Source: Gp6-AA40 sp035571515 (GTDB lineage Bacteria; Acidobacteriota; Vicinamibacteria; Vicinamibacterales; UBA2999). From it: DNA of 64,000 bases. Positions 21,228-28,986 of this stretch are shown here, in pieces. Position numbers and translations under genes: made by a program. Under the pieces are notes generated by a model, which had not been told where the DNA came from, did not search any database, and saw only the letters and a list, made by a program, of their open reading frames with translations. Where the stretch lies: positions 1 through 64,000 of the forward strand of contig DATNCQ010000141.1 of NCBI GenBank assembly GCA_035571515.1, given 5' to 3'. Position 1 is the stretch's first letter, and each line of letters starts with the position of its first letter.

Positions 21228-22316
21228 ATGTCTCAGGGTCCTCTCGCCGAAGTCTTCACGGTCGACGAAGTCGCTCGCGCCGCCGGCGTGCCGGCAGACG
21301 CCGTGCGCACGCTCCTTGGCCGCGGGGAGCTGAGCTTCATTTCCGACACACCGTTCATTCACGTCGCCAACCCGGCGCGCTCTGCGCGCCGCCTGCGCGA
21401 GGCGGCGCTCGCCCAGGATGCGCAGTCGGCGGCCGAGCTCTTCGAGCCGGCCCGCGCGCGGCGCGAAACGCGCAAGCCGGTCGTGCTGTCGCTCGTCGCG
21501 CACGCCGCGGTGGCGCTGCTCCTGATCGTGCTGTCGATGGATCGCACCGAGACCGCTCCCGTTGAGGATGCGGTGCACGAGGAAACTCACCTCGTCTTCC
21601 TGCTGAGCCCCGGACCCGGCGGGGGCGGAGGCGGCGGCGGGTTGCGCCAGCCGCGTCCGGCGCCGAAGATCGCCCGCCGCGGCGAGTCGCGCCTGCAGGT
21701 GTCCGTGCCGCGCGTCAGCGAGAAGCCGGTGCTGACGACCGCGCGCGAGGAGGATGTTCCCAAGCCGACGCCGGTGCAAGCGGTGATCGAACCGCCGAAG
21801 CCCGAACCGGCGGCCGAGCCGACGCCCGCGAAGGTGATCGTCGCGCCGGTAGAGACCGTCGCCGCCAACGATCGCGATCGTGAAGGCGCCATCGAGCACG
21901 CGATCGAAGGGCCCGACAGCAACGGGCCGGGCGCAAACGGTGGCGTCGGGTCCGGCCAGGGGACGGGCAACGGCGAAGGAATCGGGTCGGGCATCGGCGA
22001 CGGCGAAGGCGGCGGCACCGGCGGCGGACCGTATCGCCCCGGCAGCGGCGTCGAACCGCCGCGCCTGCTGCGCGAGGTGAAGGCGACCTATACCGAAGAG
22101 GCGCGCCGCCGCGGCATCACGGGGGACGTGCTGATGGAGGTTGTCGTGCGGCGTGACGGCAGCGTCGGCGACGCGCACGTGCTGCAAGGTCTCGGTTACG
22201 GCCTCGAGGACCGCGCGATCAGCGCGGTGAAGCAGTGGCGATTTGCCCCGGCCATGAGGAAAGGGGTTCCCGTGGACGTGCTCGTCGAAGTGGCCGTCGA
22301 GTTCACGCTGCGCTAG
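21228..22316 (+). CDS. TonB-family energy transducer with N-terminal helix-turn-helix
   Basis: 362 residues from the ATG at 21228. Residues 8-38 read VFTVDEVARAAGVPADAVRT then LLGRGELSFI, a MerR/excisionase-like helix-turn-helix. A membrane segment follows at about 84-104 (VVLSLVAHAAVALLLIVLSM), then a Gly/Pro/Lys-rich periplasmic spacer and a TonB C-terminal domain (about 270-361: YTEEARRRGITGDVLMEVVV, AVKQWRFAPAMRKGVPVDV). TonB links proton motive force to outer-membrane receptors. The HTH faces the cytoplasm, so this may be a membrane-tethered DNA-binding protein or an unusual TonB. No exbB/exbD is adjacent. Confidence 0.85.
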   Translation: MSQGPLAEVFTVDEVARAAGVPADAVRTLLGRGELSFISDTPFIHVANPARSARRLREAALAQDAQSAAELFEPARARRETRKPVVLSLVAHAAVALLLIVLSMDRTETAPVEDAVHEETHLVFLLSPGPGGGGGGGGLRQPRPAPKIARRGESRLQVSVPRVSEKPVLTTAREEDVPKPTPVQAVIEPPKPEPAAEPTPAKVIVAPVETVAANDRDREGAIEHAIEGPDSNGPGANGGVGSGQGTGNGEGIGSGIGDGEGGGTGGGPYRPGSGVEPPRLLREVKATYTEEARRRGITGDVLMEVVVRRDGSVGDAHVLQGLGYGLEDRAISAVKQWRFAPAMRKGVPVDVLVEVAVEFTLR

Positions 22317-22323
22317 TTCGTAG

Positions 22324-22345
22324 GGGCCGACCTTCAGGTCGGCCC
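22324..22345. repeat. perfect intergenic hairpin
   Basis: 10-bp arms GGGCCGACCT and AGGTCGGCCC around a 2-nt TC centre, in the 44-bp gap after the TonB-like gene. The TTCA core makes it a relative of the hairpins at 4751 and 36281. It may serve as a terminator without T-tract. Confidence 0.6.
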
Positions 22346-22360
22346 ACGGAGTACATCAAA

Positions 22361-23029
22361 ATGGACGTTGTGCTGTTGACGCTTACTACCCTGTCGCTGG
22401 CGGCCGCCGCCGGCTTCGGCGCGCTGTCGTGGCGCATCGGACGCGAAGAGCGCGAACGCGCCCGCGCGCGAATCGCGGCGCTTTCGACCGCGATGGCCCC
22501 GCCCGCGCCCGAGACTCCTCTTCTCGCGGGAGTTGCCGTAGGATCGGTGTTCGAGCGGACCACGACTACGGAAGGGCTTCGCGGCCGCCTGGGGGTCAAG
22601 CTGGCGGCAGGCGTGGCGATGCTGCTCCTCATCGCAGGCGGCGTGTTTCTGACGTCGCGGACCACCGATAGCGCGTCGACAGCGGTGAAGGCACCGGCGC
22701 CCCTCGAGCTGCTGTCGATGCGGTACCAGCGTCAAGGCACCACGCTCACGGTGTCGGGCCTGGTGAAGAATCCCGCGGGCGGCGCGACGGTGAACGGCGT
22801 GACCGCCGTCGTCTTCGCGTTCAACCGCAACGGCGCGTTCGAGGCGAGCGGCCGCGCGCCGCTGGACTTCCGCGCGCTGGCGCCGGGCGACGAATCGCCG
22901 TTCGTCGTCACCGTGCCGAACGTCGCGGATGTCGCGCGCTATCGCGTGACGTTCCGCAGCGGCGACGCGGTGGTGCGGCACATCGACCGGCGGACGAACC
23001 AGGTTCAACTCGCCCAGGCTGTGAGGTAG
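22361..23029 (+). CDS. membrane-anchored protein of unknown function
   Basis: 222 residues starting at the ATG at 22361. A TM or signal segment at 1-20 (MDVVLLTLTTLSLAAAAGFG), a basic cytoplasmic-type loop, and a second TM at about 86-103 are followed by a periplasmic beta-rich domain (SMRYQRQGTTLTVSGLVKNP) resembling a FxLYD-like or other late-embryogenesis-type sandwich. It ends 4 bp before the vWA gene, so the two are probably co-transcribed. No catalytic motif seen. Confidence 0.72.
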   Translation: MDVVLLTLTTLSLAAAAGFGALSWRIGREERERARARIAALSTAMAPPAPETPLLAGVAVGSVFERTTTTEGLRGRLGVKLAAGVAMLLLIAGGVFLTSRTTDSASTAVKAPAPLELLSMRYQRQGTTLTVSGLVKNPAGGATVNGVTAVVFAFNRNGAFEASGRAPLDFRALAPGDESPFVVTVPNVADVARYRVTFRSGDAVVRHIDRRTNQVQLAQAVR

Positions 23030-23033
23030 GGTC

Positions 23034-24098
23034 ATGCGCTCCATCCGTCTTCGCTTCGCCGCTCTGGCCGCTGTCATGGCCGCGGCGGTCACGTCGCTGG
23101 CGGCCCAGTCGCAGGGCACGGCCCAGTCGCAGGGCGGCGACGCGTTCCGCTTCAAGAGCGGCGTCGAGCTCGTGAACGTCACGGCGACCGTGAGCGACGA
23201 CAACGGACACTTCGTCTCCGGTCTGACCAAGGACGACTTCAACGTGTTCGAGGACGGCGAGCAGCAGGAAATCGCGCAGTTCAGCAACGAGCGCGTGCCG
23301 GTCAGCCTCGGCATCCTGCTCGACACCAGCGGCAGCATGACGCCCGAAAAGATGTCATCGGCCCGCAACGCCATCGACCGCTTCATCTACGACCTGCTCG
23401 GCAAGGACGACGAGCTGTTCTTCATGCAGTTTGCCAGCGTGCCGGATCTGCTGCAGGGATGGACCTTCGATCGGCGCGCGATCAGCCGCGCGGCGGGGCA
23501 GGTCACCGCAGCTGGAGGCACCGCGATGTACGACGCCATCGCGCAGGCGCTGCCGATTGCCGCCGACGGGCGTAACCAGAAGAAGGCGATCCTGGTCATC
23601 TCGGACGGCAACGACACCAACAGCCGGACGTCGGTCAGCCAGCTGCGCAGTCTGATTCGGGAAAGTGAAGTGATGGTCTACGCGCTCGGCGTGGACGGCG
23701 ACGACGTGTCCACTTACACCCCGCGGCAGCCGAGCGGCCCGCGCTTCCCGATTCCGATCCCGCGCGGCCGCGGCCGGTTCCCGGGCGGGCGCTTCCCGTT
23801 TTCGCCCCAGATTGGCTTCCCGCCGATCGGTGGCGTGTGGAACCGCGGCGGCAACGAGCACGTGAACGAAAACGCCCTGCGCTCGATCACCGACGACACC
23901 GGCGGCCGCACCGAGATCGTGCGCGGATTCGGCGATCTCGGCGCCGCCACGCAGCGGCTGGCCGACGAATTGAGCATGCAGTACTACATCGGCTACAACA
24001 ACGGCGGAAAGAAAGACGGTAAGTGGCACGCCATCAAGGTGGACGTCCGCAACCGTCACCTCACGGTTCGCGCGCGCAAGGGATATGTAGCGTCGTAA
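23034..24098 (+). CDS. secreted vWA-domain protein (acidobacterial VWFA-related type)
   Basis: 354 residues. A signal peptide (1-25, ending SLAAQ) is followed by the typical N-terminal sandwich RFKSGVELVNVTATVSDDNG, and a vWA domain with an intact MIDAS start (GILLDTSGSMT) and a later ISDGNDTNSRT. A Pro/Arg/Gly/Phe-rich insertion (about residues 232-272, e.g. PRGRGRFPGGRFPF) interrupts the vWA domain before its last strands. The C-terminal motif LSMQYYIGYNNGGKKDGKWH is characteristic of this acidobacterial family. Role: probably metal-dependent protein binding in the periplasm or at the surface; the partner is unknown. Confidence 0.88.
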   Translation: MRSIRLRFAALAAVMAAAVTSLAAQSQGTAQSQGGDAFRFKSGVELVNVTATVSDDNGHFVSGLTKDDFNVFEDGEQQEIAQFSNERVPVSLGILLDTSGSMTPEKMSSARNAIDRFIYDLLGKDDELFFMQFASVPDLLQGWTFDRRAISRAAGQVTAAGGTAMYDAIAQALPIAADGRNQKKAILVISDGNDTNSRTSVSQLRSLIRESEVMVYALGVDGDDVSTYTPRQPSGPRFPIPIPRGRGRFPGGRFPFSPQIGFPPIGGVWNRGGNEHVNENALRSITDDTGGRTEIVRGFGDLGAATQRLADELSMQYYIGYNNGGKKDGKWHAIKVDVRNRHLTVRARKGYVAS

Positions 24099-24101
24099 TA
24101 T
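24096..24101 (+). promoter_or_regulatory. -10-like TAATAT, 8 nt before the ZIP gene
   Basis: It overlaps the stop codon of the vWA gene and lies exactly 8 nt before the GTG at 24110. It supports that GTG as start and suggests an internal, leaderless promoter. Confidence 0.4.
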
Positions 24102-24109
24102 TCCAGCGC

Positions 24110-24844
24110 GTGCCCACGTTCTGGATTGCGCTCGGGCTCAGCCTCCTCGGCGGCCTGGGCGGCCTGCTCATCGCCTCCGGCGTACTGCTCATCCACGACC
24201 CGCTGCGATCGAAGCTGATTCCGTGGCTGGTCAGCTACGCCGTCGGCGCGCTGCTCGGCATCTCGATGATGGGACTCCTCCCGGAGTCGCTCGACGACCT
24301 GCCCGCCAGCCGCGTCTTCGCGACGCTGCTCGGCGGCATCCTGCTGTTCTTCATCCTCGAGAAGCTCGTGCTGTGGCGCCACTGCCACACGCACGACTGC
24401 GAGGTGCACGAGAGCAGCGTCGCCTCGGTGATGATCGGCGACACGTTCCACAACTTCGTCGACGGGGCGGTGATTGGCGCGGCGGTGCTGACGTCGGTGC
24501 CGCTCGGCGTGAGCACGGCGATTGCCGTCGCCGCGCACGAAATCCCGCAGGAGATCGGCGACTTCGCCATCCTGCTGCACGCCGGCTACTCGCGCGAGAA
24601 GGCGCTGCTGCTGAACGGGCTCTCGGCGCTCGCGAGCGTCGCCGGCGCGCTCGGCGCGTTTCTCGCCTTCGACTTCGTGCCGCGGACGCTGCCGTACTTC
24701 CTGGTGATTGCCGCCTCGAGCTTTCTTTACGTGGCGATGGCGGATCTGATCCCCGGCCTTCACCGCGGGCGCACCGACGCCAGCTCCCTGCGTCAGATCG
24801 TGCTCATCGCGCTCGGCATCGCGACGATGATCTGGATGGACTGA
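24110..24844 (+). CDS. ZIP-family divalent metal transporter
   Basis: 244 residues from the GTG at 24110; the frame is open upstream but runs into the vWA gene. About seven to eight TM segments with the ZIP core motif: HNFVDGAVIGAAVL in one helix and AAHEIPQEIGDFAILLHAGY in the next, providing the His/Asp/Glu metal site. A His-containing loop (LWRHCHTHDCEVHESS) lies between helices III and IV as in other ZIPs. It probably imports Zn2+ or Fe2+ across the inner membrane. It converges on the glycine-rich lipoprotein gene with one base between stops. Confidence 0.92.
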   Translation: MPTFWIALGLSLLGGLGGLLIASGVLLIHDPLRSKLIPWLVSYAVGALLGISMMGLLPESLDDLPASRVFATLLGGILLFFILEKLVLWRHCHTHDCEVHESSVASVMIGDTFHNFVDGAVIGAAVLTSVPLGVSTAIAVAAHEIPQEIGDFAILLHAGYSREKALLLNGLSALASVAGALGAFLAFDFVPRTLPYFLVIAASSFLYVAMADLIPGLHRGRTDASSLRQIVLIALGIATMIWMD

Positions 24845-24845
24845 A

Positions 24846-26204
<1,359 letters not shown>

Positions 26205-26217
26205 CGACCGCGCTGAC

Positions 26218-27417
26218 TCAGTTTACCGGCACGAACTTCTGAATGCGCTTTCCGTCTTCAACCTCGCCTGTATAGACATTTCCCTTCGAATCGGTCGCGA
26301 TTGCGTCTATCCAGTGGAGTTGGCCGGCATAGCGGCCGTTGCCGCCGAACGACCCGGCGGGCGTGCCGTCGTTGCGGTTGAAGATCCACACCATGTTGTT
26401 GGTCCCGTCGGCCACGAATACATAACGTTGCTGCGGGTCGCTGGAGATGGCGATGTGATAGACGGTGCCGCACGGCGGCGCCGTCGTGCTCCACGGTCCG
26501 CCGCAGTTCGCCCCGCGCGCCTGCGTCGTCGGGTGGACGAACCACTGCCGCACGAACTTCCCCTGCTTGGTGAACACCTGCACGCGATCGCTGCCGCGCT
26601 CGCAGACGTACACCATCCCGTCGCGCGAGAAGTGAACGCAGTGGAGCGCCGGCGCAAACTGCATCTGGTCGGGCGGCGGGCCCGAGATGTCGTAGTTCGG
26701 CGTCGGGGTGTTGTCGATCTCGCTCAGCGGAATGCCGTGGCCTCCCCATCCGCGCTTGAAGGCGCCGGTATCCATGTCGTAGACGACAATCCGCTTGTTC
26801 AGGAACCCGTCGGCGATGAAGATTTCGCGCGCATCCTCGTCGAGCTCGAACGAGCCGATCCCCGGAGGAAAGACCGCCGTCTGCTGGTTGTCCTGCTTGA
26901 CCTGGTCCGCCGGTATCTTCGGCCCGCGATGGCCGAAGTCCTTCAGGAATTTCCCGTCCCTGGAAAACTTGATGATGCTGTCGCCGGGCGTGGTGCCCGA
27001 GAGGTACACGTTCTTGTCGCGGTCGACGGCAATCGTCTGCAGCCGCCCCGGCCATCCCGGGTGGTAATCCGGGGCGCCCCACGCGTTGACGACGTTGCCG
27101 TCGGGATCGAATTCGAGCACCTCCGGCCCGAGGACGCAGCACTCGCCGCGCGGCGGGTTGGCCGCGGCGGTCAGTTCGTCGGGGCGCGCATCGACGCGGC
27201 GATTGATCGCCCAGACGTGGTCGTCCCTGTCCACGTAGATGTCCACGATCTGCTGCATGCTCCACTTGTTGGGGAGCGGCTTGGGCCAGAACGGATCGAC
27301 GCGGTAGCGGGGGGGAGCCGCCGTCCGCTGCTGTGCCTGGACGAGGCCCGCGAGGGCTGCCGCCCCGACGGCAAGGATGACCGCCACGACTGGCACCGCG
27401 CGCAAGGTGTGTCGCAT
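26218..27417 (-). CDS. secreted NHL-repeat beta-propeller protein
   Basis: 399 residues using the ATG at 27417, where a signal peptide begins (MRHTLRAVPVVAVILAVGAA, ending near VQAQQ); another ATG lies five codons upstream. Several NHL-type blades are seen: YVDRDDHVWAINRR, AVDRDKNVYLSGTTPGDSII, KFSRDGKFLKDFGH, DGMVYVCERGSDRVQVFTKQ and ATDSKGNVYTGEVEDGKRIQ. Such six-bladed propellers occur in peptidylglycine alpha-amidating lyase-like and vanadium-free lactonase-like proteins, but I cannot assign a catalytic residue set. It is probably periplasmic. It diverges from the BON-domain gene. Confidence 0.85.
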   Translation of the reverse strand: MRHTLRAVPVVAVILAVGAAALAGLVQAQQRTAAPPRYRVDPFWPKPLPNKWSMQQIVDIYVDRDDHVWAINRRVDARPDELTAAANPPRGECCVLGPEVLEFDPDGNVVNAWGAPDYHPGWPGRLQTIAVDRDKNVYLSGTTPGDSIIKFSRDGKFLKDFGHRGPKIPADQVKQDNQQTAVFPPGIGSFELDEDAREIFIADGFLNKRIVVYDMDTGAFKRGWGGHGIPLSEIDNTPTPNYDISGPPPDQMQFAPALHCVHFSRDGMVYVCERGSDRVQVFTKQGKFVRQWFVHPTTQARGANCGGPWSTTAPPCGTVYHIAISSDPQQRYVFVADGTNNMVWIFNRNDGTPAGSFGGNGRYAGQLHWIDAIATDSKGNVYTGEVEDGKRIQKFVPVN

Positions 27418-27525
27418 GGCGTCCTTATACACGAGTTGTCCCCGGGCGCGGACGCGCGCGCAGGCGAGGCGAGCACCGCCGAGGCAAATCGAGCAATTTC
27501 AGGCCTGTTTCAGCGAATTTGGAGC

Positions 27526-27540
27526 TGGCAAATCCCTTGC
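27526..27540 (+). promoter_or_regulatory. sigma-54 (-24/-12) promoter for the BON-domain gene
   Basis: TGGCA (27526-27530), six bases, TTGC (27537-27540), matching the consensus TGGCAC-N5-TTGC with exact GG-to-GC spacing. The predicted +1 is near 27552, giving a leader of about 64 nt that ends in a strong ribosome-binding site. Confidence 0.6.
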
Positions 27541-27615
27541 CCCGTGAGAAGGCGTGCCTCACCGGAACGCCCGGCAGGGGCGAAAAGATTAAGTCTCAAG
27601 AGGAGGGCTCGAAAG

Positions 27616-28158
27616 ATGTTCGCCAGGTTTGTTGCCGCCGCCACCGTCGTGCTCGCGCTGAGCGCGCCAGCCTGGGCGGCGGATCGAAAGGATCTGCAGG
27701 TCGTCCGCGACGTTCAGAAACAGGTGCTGACCTACCCGCAGTTCTCAATCTTCGACTCCGTGCACATGCAGATCGACAGTGGGGTCGTGACCCTGACGGG
27801 CAAGGTCACGATGCCCTACAAGAAGAACGACCTCGAGAAGCGCGTCGCGCGGATCGACGGCGTGCACCAGGTGGTCAACCGGATCACGGTGCTGCCGGTC
27901 TCGAGCTTCGACGACGAGTTGAGGTTCCGCATCGCGCGCGCGATTTACGGGAACTCGAACTTCTGGAACTACGGGTCGATGGCCAACCCGCCGATCCACG
28001 TCATCGTCGAGAACGGCCACGTGACGCTCGACGGCGTGGTCAACAGCAATACCGACCGGATGCTCGCGCGTTCGATTGCCAGTTCGTTCGGCGCCTTCTC
28101 GGTGACCAACGATCTGAAGACCGACGCGGAGGCCGAGCGGGAGCTGGAGAGGCTGTAA
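27616..28158 (+). CDS. periplasmic BON-domain protein
   Basis: 180 residues from the ATG at 27616, with AGAGGAGGG 7-8 nt upstream. A signal peptide (1-22, ending PAWAAD) precedes two BON domains: one at about 28-95 (SVHMQIDSGVVTLTGKVTMP, VARIDGVHQVVNRITVLP) and one at about 100-175 (PPIHVIVENGHVTLDGVVNS). BON proteins such as OsmY bind membranes or peptidoglycan-linked partners under stress. The likely sigma-54 promoter suggests regulated expression. It converges with no gap on the lipoprotein gene ending at 28159. Confidence 0.93.
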   Translation: MFARFVAAATVVLALSAPAWAADRKDLQVVRDVQKQVLTYPQFSIFDSVHMQIDSGVVTLTGKVTMPYKKNDLEKRVARIDGVHQVVNRITVLPVSSFDDELRFRIARAIYGNSNFWNYGSMANPPIHVIVENGHVTLDGVVNSNTDRMLARSIASSFGAFSVTNDLKTDAEAERELERL

Positions 28159-28896
28159 TCACGTCGCAGCGGGAGGGGGCAGCGGCTGCCCCCTTCTCGC
28201 TACCCACCAGATCACCGCTGCCAGCGTCGCGACCGCCGCGACGATCGTCGTGCCGAAGAGCAGCAGCGTCCGCGCGAGAATGGATTGGGTCTCCATCTGC
28301 ACGTCGATGTCGACGGGCGTGCCGCGCATGCGGTCGGTGAGGGTCTGCTCCCACTCGAGGATGTTGCCGCGCTCGGTCCGATGCGACGGCGCGTTGTGAT
28401 AGGCGATCCTGCTCGGCAGGTGCATGCGGAAGGCGACGAGCTCGCCGCCGTCCCAGCCGACATCGCCGACCGGCTTCGCCGCCGCCGCGCCCACCAGCTG
28501 CTTGAACGCGAACATGTCGCCCTCGCGGGCGAACCGGTAGGTGGACCAGGCAAACGGGGCTACCCGCTGCAGCGAGCGGACGTCGGCGACGTCCATGCTC
28601 ACGTGCACGAAGCGGCGGCCGTAGCGCCGCGAGGAGCTGACGGCGGTGACCGTCAGCCCCGGCCCGTTGAAGTACGAGCGGATGCCCTCGCGGTCGAACC
28701 GCGCCCGCGAGCTCGGATTCAGATTGACGCCCCGCAGCGCGACGAGCGCGGGCACGGAGGCGTTGACGTTGAGCGTCGCCGATCCGTCGAGACCGAGGTA
28801 CAACTCTTCCTCGTATTCGTACTGCTTCTTCACGAGCCGGCCGCTGCACGCGGACAGGAGAAGTGCGGCGACCGCCGCCAGGACCCAGGAACGCAT
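28159..28896 (-). CDS. lipoprotein with C-terminal membrane segment, unknown function
   Basis: 245 residues. The lipobox LLLSAC gives a lipidated Cys at 17. The middle is a soluble alpha/beta domain (YLGLDGSATLNVNASVPALV, RRFVHVSMDVADVRSLQRV), and a TM segment lies near 208-230 (ILARTLLLFGTTIVAAVATL). An anchor at both ends is uncommon and suggests an inner-membrane periplasmic protein. A TATCAT hexamer lies 8 nt before the ATG. I do not recognise the family; LppM-like proteins have a similar lipobox-domain-TM plan. Confidence 0.75.
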   Translation of the reverse strand: MRSWVLAAVAALLLSACSGRLVKKQYEYEEELYLGLDGSATLNVNASVPALVALRGVNLNPSSRARFDREGIRSYFNGPGLTVTAVSSSRRYGRRFVHVSMDVADVRSLQRVAPFAWSTYRFAREGDMFAFKQLVGAAAAKPVGDVGWDGGELVAFRMHLPSRIAYHNAPSHRTERGNILEWEQTLTDRMRGTPVDIDVQMETQSILARTLLLFGTTIVAAVATLAAVIWWVARRGQPLPPPAAT

Positions 28897-28904
28897 CTAC
28901 TCGA

Positions 28905-28910
28905 ATGATA
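28905..28910 (-). promoter_or_regulatory. -10-like TATCAT, 8 nt before the lipoprotein gene
   Basis: It reads TATCAT on the minus strand with 8 nt to the ATG at 28896 and no Shine-Dalgarno, so +1 would fall at or next to the start codon. Confidence 0.4.
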
Positions 28911-28986
28911 TCCTCGTCGCAGGGACCGCCCCGACGGCCGGTCGTTGCGCCGGACCTTCGGGTCAGCCCTGCAGAGCCCCCACCAC

